This document shows, piece after piece, positions 42,175 to 48,937 of a stretch of DNA of 64,000 bases. A program made the translations under genes and the position numbers. This DNA comes from JAKFWI01 sp031398975 (lineage in GTDB: Bacteria; Pseudomonadota; Alphaproteobacteria; Caulobacterales; Aquidulcibacteraceae): assembly GCA_031398975.1 (NCBI GenBank), contig JANNOI010000028.1, positions 30,838-94,837 of the forward strand, in the 5' to 3' direction. Position 1 is the first letter of the stretch, and each line of letters starts with the position of its first letter. The notes under the pieces were generated by a model, which saw only the letters and a program-made list of their open reading frames with translations, had not been told where the DNA came from and searched no databases.

Positions 42175-42238
42175 TAACCGTCGTCCTGACCCGCAACCGC
42201 CGCCAAAAGCTGTCATCCCGGCCGCGGCGCAGCCGCGA
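42175..42238 (+). repeat. Imperfect direct repeat, copy 2
   Basis: Second copy of the unit at 41986-42050: CTAACCGTCGTCCT, a diverged middle, then the identical core GCTGTCATCCCGGCCGCGG and GCGCAGCCGCGA. The outer palindrome arm is present but its partner is shortened (GATGACGCGG directly after). Confidence 0.65.
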
Positions 42239-42254
42239 TGACGCGGAAGGGGCG

Positions 42255-42815
42255 CTAAAGGCGCGTCCGGCCCAGCAGCGGATAGGCGGCCTCCTGCGTG
42301 TAATGGCTCGGCGCATTGCGCCGGACGAGGCTCGAAAAGAGGCTGAACCCCTCCACCTCCCAGGGCTCGCTCTCGAACAAGGCGCAGCGCTTCTCGAACG
42401 CCATTACCCGATCGAGGCCCGGATGGCGCAGATAGGCCAGCGTCACGTGGGGGGTGAAGACGCGCTTCTCCGGCCTCAGCCCCGCCCGGCGCGCCGCGCG
42501 CGCAACGGCGGCCGCCAGCGCCTGAAGCGGGGCGCTCTCCCGAACCCCGATCCACAGCGCGTGCGGCTCGTCCCCGCCGAAAAAGCCTGCGCCCTTGAGC
42601 TGCAGCGGGAACGGCGCGTGCGCACGCGCGGCCTCCTCGAGCGCGGCGTCCAGATCATCGGCCTGGGGCTCGGGCGTATCGCCGAAGAAGCACAGCGTCA
42701 GGTGCAGCGCCTCGCGGGGCCGCCACGCCGCCCCGTCCACGCCGCGCATCAGCCCCTGCAGGCGCAGGGCGATCTCGTCGGGGATCTCCAGGGCGGCGAA
42801 TAGGCGAAGCGACAT
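42255..42815 (-). CDS. thpR: RNA 2',3'-cyclic phosphodiesterase ThpR
   Basis: 186-residue 2H phosphoesterase, formerly 2'-5' RNA ligase. The two catalytic motifs are H38-L-T-L and H123-V-T-L, with MSLRLFAALEIPDEIALRLQ as typical start. It opens 2',3'-cyclic phosphates on RNA; physiological targets are unclear. ATG 42815 matches the family N-terminus; a further ATG six codons upstream would add MLSGLE. Single gene, convergent with the cysteine-rich lipoprotein, divergent from purC. Confidence 0.9.
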   Translation of the reverse strand: MSLRLFAALEIPDEIALRLQGLMRGVDGAAWRPREALHLTLCFFGDTPEPQADDLDAALEEAARAHAPFPLQLKGAGFFGGDEPHALWIGVRESAPLQALAAAVARAARRAGLRPEKRVFTPHVTLAYLRHPGLDRVMAFEKRCALFESEPWEVEGFSLFSSLVRRNAPSHYTQEAAYPLLGRTRL

Positions 42816-43021
42816 CTCGAGCCCTGAAAGCAAGCGTCAAGATTTAGCATCGCCGCGGGGCCTCGGGGAGTAGTCGCCCACGGCGCGCGATTGTCGGGGC
42901 CGGCGGGTTTGGATAAGGTCTTTTTCCTGGCGTGCTGACGATTCTTGCTGCGCTGCAGCTTGGCGTGCGCCCAGCAACACTGCCGTCCCCGCTCACGCGC
43001 GGCGGCCCGGAGGCGCCCGCG

Positions 43022-43762
43022 ATGTCCCGTCGCAAGAAAATCTACGAAGGCAAAGCGAAGATTCTGTACGAAGGCCCCGAGCCGGGCACGCTTGTACAGC
43101 ACTTCAAAGACGACGCCACCGCCTTCAACGGTCAAAAGCTTGCGATACTCGAAGGAAAAGGCGTTCTGAACAATCAGATCTCCGCCTTTATTATGAACAA
43201 CCTCAATGCGATCGGCATACCGACGCATTTCATCAAGCGGATGAACATGCGCGAGCAGCTGATCCGCGAAGTGGAGATCATCCCGCTGGAGATCGTATGC
43301 CGCAACGTGGCCGCAGGATCCCTGGCCAAGCGGGTGGGCCTTGAGGAGGGCACGCCGCTGCCGCGCTCGATCATCGAATTCTATTACAAGAACGACACCC
43401 TGGGCGATCCCATGGTCGCGGAGGAGCACATCACCGCCTTCAACTGGGCCTCCACCCAGGAGATCGACGACATGATGGCGCTTACGCTTCGGGTGAACGA
43501 TTACCTGTTCGGTATGTTTGCGGCGGTGGGCATCAAGCTTATCGATTTCAAGCTGGAATTCGGCCGCCTCTATGAGGGGGACATGGTGCGCACCGTGATC
43601 GCCGACGAGATCAGCCCCGATTGCTGCCGCCTCTGGGACGTCCAGACCAACGAGAAGCTTGACAAGGACCGGTTCCGCCGCGATCTCGGAAACGTCACCG
43701 AAGGCTATGCGGAAGTCGCCCGCCGGCTCGGCATCCTGAAACAGGCCGGGGACGCGGCGTGA
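43022..43762 (+). CDS. purC: SAICAR synthetase PurC
   Basis: 246-residue PurC, step 7 of purine synthesis (CAIR + Asp + ATP to SAICAR). KKIYEGKAKILYEGPEPGTL at the start, the DDATAFNGQKLAILEGKG block, and the signature VLVNDYLF-like region (LRVNDYLFGMFAAVGIKLID) and LIDFKLEFGR are all present. GGAGG lies 8 bases before the ATG. Its end overlaps purS by 4 bp (GTGA). An upstream TTGTCG...GATAAG region near 42895-42920 could be the promoter, with poor spacing. Confidence 0.95.
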   Translation: MSRRKKIYEGKAKILYEGPEPGTLVQHFKDDATAFNGQKLAILEGKGVLNNQISAFIMNNLNAIGIPTHFIKRMNMREQLIREVEIIPLEIVCRNVAAGSLAKRVGLEEGTPLPRSIIEFYYKNDTLGDPMVAEEHITAFNWASTQEIDDMMALTLRVNDYLFGMFAAVGIKLIDFKLEFGRLYEGDMVRTVIADEISPDCCRLWDVQTNEKLDKDRFRRDLGNVTEGYAEVARRLGILKQAGDAA

Positions 43763-44013
43763 GCGGGGGCTTGACCGCGCGGGTGCTGGTGGGCCTGAAG
43801 CCCGGCGTGCTCGACGTGCAGGGCAAGGCGGTGGAAAGCGCGCTGCAGGGCCTGGGCTTCACCGAGGTGCGCGGCGCGCGGGTGGGCAAGGTGATCGAGC
43901 TCGATCTCGGCGGGGGGGATGCGGCGGCGGCGGAGCAATCGGTCCGCGCGATGTGCGAGAAGCTCTTGGCCAATGCCGTGATCGAGACCTACCGGATCGA
44001 GATCACCCCCTGA
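43759..44013 (+). CDS. purS: FGAM synthase small subunit PurS
   Basis: 84-residue PurS, part of the three-component phosphoribosylformylglycinamidine synthase (PurS, PurQ, PurL). The N-terminal ARVLVGLKPGVLDVQGKAVE and the segment GFTEVRGARVGKVIELDL are characteristic. The GTG start overlaps the purC stop. It channels ammonia between PurQ and PurL. PurQ follows after 242 bp that contain a small opposite-strand ORF; PurL is not in this window. Confidence 0.93.
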   Translation: MSGGLTARVLVGLKPGVLDVQGKAVESALQGLGFTEVRGARVGKVIELDLGGGDAAAAEQSVRAMCEKLLANAVIETYRIEITP

Positions 44014-44167
44014 ACGCGGGCGGTTGGCTCAGCGGCGGCCAGGACGCGTCCGGCGGGGCGTCGAGGGCCGCTTCATAAGCCTTTTCATCCCGGTAAAGGA
44101 GCGCGGTGAGCCCCGCGGACGCCGCAAGCCCTGCGAGCGTCGCAAGCGCCAGGATCAGTTCCGCCAA
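44003..44167 (-). CDS. Candidate small single-span membrane protein
   Basis: Possible 54-residue protein on the strand opposite to purS-purQ. It starts with TTG (44165-44167), with GGAG 8 bases upstream on that strand, and has one membrane helix (LILALATLAGLAASAGLTALL is split: LILALATLAGLAASAG then LTALL) followed by YRDEKAYEAALDAPP and a Pro-rich tail. Its 3' end overlaps purS by 11 bp. It fills most of an otherwise empty 242-bp gap. No homolog known to me; the open frame continues upstream without sense. Support is only the ribosome-binding site and the helix. Confidence 0.35.
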   Translation of the reverse strand: MAELILALATLAGLAASAGLTALLYRDEKAYEAALDAPPDASWPPLSQPPAFRG

Positions 44168-44255
44168 ACCTGTTTCTCCGATCCCGCCCCACCCTGTCGC
44201 GCGAGGCCCGCCGCCGCGCTTGGAAGCGCCGCCGGCGCACGCTACCACAGGGCCG

Positions 44256-44921
44256 ATGAAGTCCGCCGTGATTGTTTTCCCCGGCTCCAATTGCGACCGC
44301 GACGCCGCGACCGCCATCACCCGTGTGGGAGGCGCGCCGCCCGCCCTGGTATGGCACAAGGAGGCGTCGCTGCCGGAGCGCCTCGATCTGGTGGTGCTGC
44401 CGGGGGGGTTCGCCTATGGCGATTATCTGCGCAGCGGGGCGCTCGCCGCGCGGAGCCCGGTGATGGAGGCGGTCCGTGCGCATGCGCGCGGCGGGGGCTA
44501 TGTGCTGGGTATTTGCAACGGCTTCCAGGTTTTGACCGAGGCGGGCCTGCTGCCGGGGGCGCTCACCCGCAACCGGGGGCTGCTTTACGTTTGCCGCGAC
44601 GTGACGCTTCAGATCGCCAATGCAGACACCGCCTTCACCCGCGCCTATGGCGCCCAGCAGGAGACGGTGATGCCCGTGGGCCACGGCGAGGGCCGCTATG
44701 TCGCCGATACGGAGACGCTGGACCGGCTGGAGGGCGAAGGCCGGGTGATCTTCCGCTACCGCGACAATCCCAACGGGGCCGAGCGCGACATCGCCGGCAT
44801 CGCCAACGCCCAGGGCAATGTGCTGGGCCTCATGCCTCATCCCGATCGCAGCGCCGATCCCGCGCTCAACCGCACCGGCGGCTGGGCGCTGTGGCGAAGC
44901 GTTCTGGAAGCCGCCGCCTAA
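44256..44921 (+). CDS. purQ: FGAM synthase glutaminase subunit PurQ
   Basis: 221-residue class I glutamine amidotransferase. The N-terminal SAVIVFPGSNCDRDAATAIT is diagnostic of PurQ; the nucleophile is the Cys near residue 87 in GICNGFQ, and the His of LMPHPDRSADP completes the triad with a downstream acidic residue. It supplies ammonia for FGAM formation with PurS/PurL. The ATG at 44256 is fixed by family alignment. It is followed by an unknown acidic protein 32 bp later instead of purL. Confidence 0.95.
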   Translation: MKSAVIVFPGSNCDRDAATAITRVGGAPPALVWHKEASLPERLDLVVLPGGFAYGDYLRSGALAARSPVMEAVRAHARGGGYVLGICNGFQVLTEAGLLPGALTRNRGLLYVCRDVTLQIANADTAFTRAYGAQQETVMPVGHGEGRYVADTETLDRLEGEGRVIFRYRDNPNGAERDIAGIANAQGNVLGLMPHPDRSADPALNRTGGWALWRSVLEAAA

Positions 44922-44953
44922 GTCTCAAACCTGCACCTTTGAAGGAGAAACCC

Positions 44954-45325
44954 ATGAGCTTCGACGACGACGTCGACGACGCCCGCAAACGCCTGGAAGC
45001 CGCGCGCGCGCCTGACGCCCCGGCCTCCGATAACGCCGGCGCGTTGCGCAAATTGTTGCCCGCCCTGCAAGCCGCAATCAAAAGCCGGCGGCTGTCTTTC
45101 GATCTCGCCGAAGAAGACGACGAGCCGATGATCGAGGTGATCCATGTCCCGAGCGACGAGGTGCTGGGCTTTGTGTTCGCCGAGGACGGGGAATATGCGT
45201 TCGAGTCCAACCTCTCGGAATATTTCGACGATTTCGTCGATGAGGACGCGGAATCCTTCCTTTCAAGGCTCTACGAAACACTCCGCGCGGACCTGCCGAA
45301 ATACGAGGTGGAACAAAGCGAATAG
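44954..45325 (+). CDS. Acidic protein of unknown function
   Basis: 123-residue soluble acidic protein starting MSFDDDVDDARKRLEAARA, with a middle helix (ALRKLLPALQAAIKSRRLSF) and an acidic, aromatic C-terminal half (EYAFESNLSEYFDDFVDEDA, then FLSRLYETLRADLPKYEVEQ). A GAAGGAG ribosome-binding site precedes the ATG. No family recognised; such proteins occur in Hyphomonadaceae-like genomes as far as I recall. It follows purQ by 32 bp and converges with fliP 3 bp away. Confidence 0.7.
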   Translation: MSFDDDVDDARKRLEAARAPDAPASDNAGALRKLLPALQAAIKSRRLSFDLAEEDDEPMIEVIHVPSDEVLGFVFAEDGEYAFESNLSEYFDDFVDEDAESFLSRLYETLRADLPKYEVEQSE

Positions 45326-45328
45326 CGC

Positions 45329-46087
45329 TCATCCCGGAGGCGCGCCGGCGTTGAAGCTCTCCACGAGGCTCCCCGCGACGAGGCGCCAGCCGTCCACCAG
45401 CACGAAGAAGATGAGCTTGAACGGCAGCGAGATCGTCACCGGCGGCACCATCATCATCCCCATGCTCATCAAAAGCGAAGACACGACGAGATCGATGATC
45501 AGGAACGGGATGAACAGCATGAACCCGATCTCGAACGCGCGCCTCAGTTCGGAGATCATGAAGGCGGGGATGGCGATGCGCATCGGCAGGTCGGCGGTGG
45601 TTTCCGGGCGCTCGATCTTGGCGAGATCGACGAAGAGGGCGAGGTCGGCCTCGCGGGTGTGGGACACCATGAATTCGCGCAGCGGCGACACGATGCGCGG
45701 ATAGGCCTCCATCAGCTCAACCTCCTCCTCCATCACCGGCTTGACGCCCTCGCGATAGGATTGCTCCCACACCGGGCCCATCACGAAGGCGGTCAGAAAC
45801 AGCGAGAGCGAGACGATGACCGCGTTCGGCGGCGCCTGCTGCAGGCCGATGGCGGTGCGCAACAGCGACAGCACGACGACGATCCGCACGAAGCTCGTCG
45901 TCATGATCAGCACCGAGGGGGCGATGGACAGGACGGTGACGAGGCCCAGGAGCTGGAACACCCGCTCCGTCAGTCCCGCGCCGGTGCCGAGATCGACATT
46001 GATCGCCTGGGCGTGGGCGATTCCCGCCGCCAGGCCCCACGCCAGCGCCGCGGCCAGCGTGATCCGCGCGCTCATGGTTAGGGTCAT
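45329..46087 (-). CDS. fliP: Flagellar export gate protein FliP
   Basis: 252-residue FliP, part of the FliPQR export pore. It has a cleavable signal peptide (about 1-26, GIAHAQA), as in many proteobacteria, then LLGLVTVLSIAPSVLIMTTS, RIVVVLSLLRTAIGLQQAPP and the C-terminal helices (FMLFIPFLIIDLVVSSLLMS). The start overlaps fliO by 4 bp. FliQ and FliR, usually encoded after FliP, are not here. Confidence 0.95.
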   Translation of the reverse strand: MTLTMSARITLAAALAWGLAAGIAHAQAINVDLGTGAGLTERVFQLLGLVTVLSIAPSVLIMTTSFVRIVVVLSLLRTAIGLQQAPPNAVIVSLSLFLTAFVMGPVWEQSYREGVKPVMEEEVELMEAYPRIVSPLREFMVSHTREADLALFVDLAKIERPETTADLPMRIAIPAFMISELRRAFEIGFMLFIPFLIIDLVVSSLLMSMGMMMVPPVTISLPFKLIFFVLVDGWRLVAGSLVESFNAGAPPG

Positions 46088-46365
46088 GGCTGGGGCTCCG
46101 GCGCGGCGGGGCGCTCCAGGGCTGCGATCGGGCGGTCCCCGAACGGGGAGAGCAGCAGCACATGCTCGGCCCCGTCCACGTTCACGATCACCAGCCGGCG
46201 GCGGGGATCGAGGAACAGGCTCTCGCTGATCGCAAGGCGACGCCGGCCGCCCGTGACCGGGCCCTGCAGCATGCCCATCCGCCGCGCCGCCAGGGCCGCG
46301 GCCGCGATCAGGCCCAGCGTGAGCACCAGCGCCGCCGCCGCGCGCGCCCAATCCACCACATCCAT
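46084..46365 (-). CDS. fliO: Flagellar biosynthesis protein FliO
   Basis: 93-residue FliO, assembly factor for the FliP ring. One N-terminal membrane helix (ALVLTLGLIAAAALAARRM, about 12-30) is followed by the small cytoplasmic domain with RRRLAISESLFLDPRRRLVI and EHVLLLSPFGDR. It overlaps fliP (ATGA) and is divergent from flgB, sharing a 132-bp promoter region with a perfect CtrA-type box. The family is short and variable; the operon position makes the call solid. Confidence 0.88.
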   Translation of the reverse strand: MDVVDWARAAAALVLTLGLIAAAALAARRMGMLQGPVTGGRRRLAISESLFLDPRRRLVIVNVDGAEHVLLLSPFGDRPIAALERPAAPEPQP

Positions 46366-46441
46366 GGAGGCCCCCGAACTTGCCGCGCCCGCTTCTGCGC
46401 GCGCCCCGCTCCCGGGTTTGGTTAATGCGAGTCGGCGCCGT

Positions 46442-46456
46442 TTAAGCGGGTATTAA
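46442..46456. promoter_or_regulatory. Perfect CtrA box between fliO and flgB
   Basis: TTAA-GCGGGTA-TTAA, 8 of 8 consensus bases with the extended TTAACCAT half-site, 42 bp upstream of the flgB TTG and 77 bp upstream of fliO. It may serve both directions. A second TTAA at 46427-46430 lies within GGTTAATGCGAG, a 12-mer also present before flgF. Confidence 0.7.
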
Positions 46457-46497
46457 CCATGCCGGGGCGAAGGCTCTTGTGGAGCGCCGGAGCCGAT

Positions 46498-46929
46498 TTG
46501 GACTTTTCAACCTCCCCCTTCTTCGCCGTGCTGCGCGCCCAGCTCACCCATGCGGGCGAGCGCCAGAAGCTTGTGTCCGAGAACATCGCCAACGCCACGA
46601 CCCCCGGCTACACCCCGCGCGATCTCGACGAGAAAAGCTTTTCCGCCGCCCTTTCGGCGTTTGCGCGCAAGAACGAACCGGGGCGGGTGGCGATGGCGGC
46701 CACGCATAAGGGCCATCTGGGCGGGCAGGCGCCTACCGCGCTCGCCAACGCCCCCCCGAAGGTGCGCGAGACCCCCGATTCCGAGACCACGATCGATGGC
46801 AATGCGGTGGTGCTGGAAGAACAGATGCTCAAGGCCGCCGAGACGCGCATGCGCTACGAGCAGAGCCTCGCGCTCTACCAGAAGGGCCTGCAGATGATGC
46901 GCATCGCCGTGAAGCCCCCGGGACGGTAG
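46498..46929 (+). CDS. flgB: Flagellar proximal rod protein FlgB
   Basis: 143-residue FlgB. Its start is TTG at 46498 (MDFSTSPFFAVLRAQ), with GGAG 5 bases upstream; an ATG at 46459 lies two bases after the CtrA box and would give a non-family N-terminus, so it is rejected. The signature SENIANATTPGYTPRD and the C-terminal rod helix (EEQMLKAAETRMRYEQSLAL) are canonical. It forms the proximal rod with FlgC, FliE and FlgF. First gene of flgB-flgC-fliE. Confidence 0.92.
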   Translation: MDFSTSPFFAVLRAQLTHAGERQKLVSENIANATTPGYTPRDLDEKSFSAALSAFARKNEPGRVAMAATHKGHLGGQAPTALANAPPKVRETPDSETTIDGNAVVLEEQMLKAAETRMRYEQSLALYQKGLQMMRIAVKPPGR

Positions 46930-46935
46930 CCGCCC

Positions 46936-47346
46936 ATGACAGACATCTCCGCCGCCCTCTCCGCCGCCGCCGCAGGCCTTCGCGCCCAGACGATGCGCAT
47001 GCGCATCGCCGCCGAAAACGTGGCCAATGCGAGCTCCACCGGCCAGGTTCCGGGCGAGGACGCCTATCGCCGCCGCATCCCCCTGTTCGAGACCGAAACG
47101 CTCGACACCGGGGCCGTGGGGGTGAAAGTCGTGGGCGCGCAGGAGGACGACACGCCGTTCCGCCTCTCCTACAATCCCAGCCACCCCGCCGCGGACGCCA
47201 ACGGCTACGTCAAGCTCTCCAACGTGGATTCCCTCATCGAGATGATGGACATGCGCGAAGCCACGCGCGCCTACGAGGCGAATCTGAGCATGATCGAGAA
47301 TGCGCGGGCGATGGGCTCGCGCGCATTGGATCTGCTGCGCCGCTAG
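46936..47346 (+). CDS. flgC: Flagellar proximal rod protein FlgC
   Basis: 136-residue FlgC: N-terminal SAAAAGLRAQTMRMRIAAEN, ANASSTGQVPGEDAYRRR and C-terminal MMDMREATRAYEANLSMIEN helix. It partners FlgB in the proximal rod and is exported by the flagellar apparatus. It starts 6 bp after flgB and fliE follows 29 bp later. No anomalies. Confidence 0.95.
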   Translation: MTDISAALSAAAAGLRAQTMRMRIAAENVANASSTGQVPGEDAYRRRIPLFETETLDTGAVGVKVVGAQEDDTPFRLSYNPSHPAADANGYVKLSNVDSLIEMMDMREATRAYEANLSMIENARAMGSRALDLLRR

Positions 47347-47375
47347 CGGTCAGCGTCTTTTAAGGGCTCCGCGCC

Positions 47376-47684
47376 ATGGCGATCGATCCCATCTTCGCCT
47401 CCAAGGCCTATCTGAACACCGCCAAATCCGTCCAGGACGCGCTGAAGGACGCGGGACCCGGCGACGCGATCGATTTCGGCCAGCTCGTCAAGAACGCGGT
47501 CGGCGACGCGCAGGGCCAGCTCCAGGCCGCCGAGACGCAGAGCTTCAACGTCGCCGCCGGCAAGGCGGATATCGTCGACGTCGTCACCGCCATCGCCGCC
47601 GCCGAGAGCACGCTCGAGACCGTCGTCGCCGTGCGCGACCAGGTGATCCAGGCCTATCAGGAAATCATGCGCATGCCGATCTGA
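47376..47684 (+). CDS. fliE: Flagellar hook-basal body protein FliE
   Basis: 102-residue FliE, the adaptor between MS ring and rod. The conserved C-terminal region AGKADIVDVVTAIAAAESTL, then VRDQVIQAYQEIMRMPI, is diagnostic. It ends the flgB-flgC-fliE operon. In Caulobacter I recall fliQ, fliR and flhB following; here folB follows instead, so those three genes are elsewhere. Confidence 0.93.
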   Translation: MAIDPIFASKAYLNTAKSVQDALKDAGPGDAIDFGQLVKNAVGDAQGQLQAAETQSFNVAAGKADIVDVVTAIAAAESTLETVVAVRDQVIQAYQEIMRMPI

Positions 47685-47722
47685 GCGCGACGCCGCCCCC
47701 GGCGCACGCTAAGCTCAGCCCG

Positions 47723-48133
47723 ATGCACGACGCCCAAACCATCTCGCTCCGCGATGTCCCCACCAGCTTGCGGCTGGGCGTGCCGCCTGGCGAACGGGGT
47801 CGGCCCCAGACCGTTCTGGTGAGCGTGGTGATGACCCTTTTGGAGCCGCCCGCCTTCGCGCCGGACGCGCCGCTCTCCGAGACGATCGATTATGACACCG
47901 TGATCGGCTTCATCCGCGACACCCTGCCCGGGGCGGGAGAGATCGCGCTGATCGAGGCGGTGGCGGACGCGGTGGCCGGTTTCTGCCTGTCCTTGTCGCC
48001 GCGGATCGTCAGTGCGGACGTCACGGTGAAAAAGCCCTCCGTGCTCGAGGCGCCCGGCCTCGTCGCGGTCACCATCCGGCGCGCCAGCGATCCCGGCAGA
48101 CGCCGCCAGGCCCTGCATGTCGCCGGCGAGTAG
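47723..48133 (+). CDS. Dihydroneopterin aldolase-like FolB
   Basis: 136-residue tunnelling-fold protein of the dihydroneopterin aldolase/epimerase family: GVPPGERGRPQTVLVSVVMT at the start, SETIDYDTVIGFIRDTLPGA, LIEAVADAVAGFCLS and a C-terminal VTVKKPSVLEAPGLVAVTIR. In folate synthesis it would convert dihydroneopterin to 6-hydroxymethyl-dihydropterin. The adjacent pteridine-reductase-like gene (17-bp overlap) supports a pterin role. It is 38 bp downstream of fliE, in the same direction. Confidence 0.85.
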   Translation: MHDAQTISLRDVPTSLRLGVPPGERGRPQTVLVSVVMTLLEPPAFAPDAPLSETIDYDTVIGFIRDTLPGAGEIALIEAVADAVAGFCLSLSPRIVSADVTVKKPSVLEAPGLVAVTIRRASDPGRRRQALHVAGE

Positions 48134-48902
48134 GCCGGCCCGCGAGGGCGAGCGCCCCTGGCTTCTGGTCACCGGCGCCGCCAAGCGCCTGGGCGCGGCC
48201 GTCGCCGCCGCCGCCGCCGCGCGGGGCTGGAACATCGTGCTGCACCACCGCTCCTCGCCAGAGGAAGCCTGGGCCGTCGCGGCTCTGTGCGAAAAGGCAG
48301 GCGCGCGCGCCGCCGTGCGCCAGGCCGATTTGGCGCAGCCCGGCGCGCCCTCCGCTTTGATGGAAGAGGCGCGCGCCGCCGCGGGTGGGGAGATCACCGG
48401 GCTCGTCAATTGCGCGGCCCTCTTCGAGTGGGACGACATCGCGCGCTTCAGCCCGGACCTCCTGGCGCGCCATATCGGGGTGAACACGGCCGCCCCCGTG
48501 GCGCTCTGCCAGGCGCTGGCCGCGCAGATGCCGCAGGCCGCGCGCGGCGCAATCGTCAATTTCCTCGATTTCAAACTGCTCGCGCCCTACCCCGACCATC
48601 TCTCGTACACGCTCAGCAAATACGCCCTTCTAGGCGCGACCGAGATGCTGGCGCGGGCGCTCGCGCCGCGGATACGGGTCAATGCGGTGGCGCCCGGTTA
48701 CGTGCTCCCCGCGCCGGGCCAGGCCGAGGCCGATTATCGCCGCCTGCACCCGAAGACGCCGCTGTCGCGCGGCGTGGAGCCCGAGGACGTGGCTGACGCG
48801 GTGTGCTTCCTGCTGGGCAATCCCGCCATCACCGGCCATGTCCTACCCGTCGATGCTGGGCTACGCTTCACGCCGTTGGAGCGCGATCTCGCATTTCTTT
48901 GA
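48117..48902 (+). CDS. Pteridine reductase-like SDR (FolM type)
   Basis: 261-residue short-chain dehydrogenase. The cofactor motif is TGAAKRLG (19-26), the TGxxxRxG form typical of pteridine reductases and NADPH binding, rather than TGxxxGxG. The catalytic residues are D151, Y164 and K168: Asp replaces the usual Ser, exactly as in PTR1-type enzymes. It is likely to reduce dihydropterins or dihydrofolate. It overlaps folB by 17 bp, so the two form an operon for pterin metabolism. Confidence 0.82.
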   Translation: MSPASRPAREGERPWLLVTGAAKRLGAAVAAAAAARGWNIVLHHRSSPEEAWAVAALCEKAGARAAVRQADLAQPGAPSALMEEARAAAGGEITGLVNCAALFEWDDIARFSPDLLARHIGVNTAAPVALCQALAAQMPQAARGAIVNFLDFKLLAPYPDHLSYTLSKYALLGATEMLARALAPRIRVNAVAPGYVLPAPGQAEADYRRLHPKTPLSRGVEPEDVADAVCFLLGNPAITGHVLPVDAGLRFTPLERDLAFL

Positions 48903-48937
48903 TTGTTCTTTTTTTGTTCCTGCTCTAGCGTCGCGTT

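Noticed and set aside
46459..46497. ATG 46459 as flgB start
   Set aside because: It is two bases after a perfect CtrA box, and the extra 13 residues do not fit the FlgB family; TTG 46498 with GGAG does.
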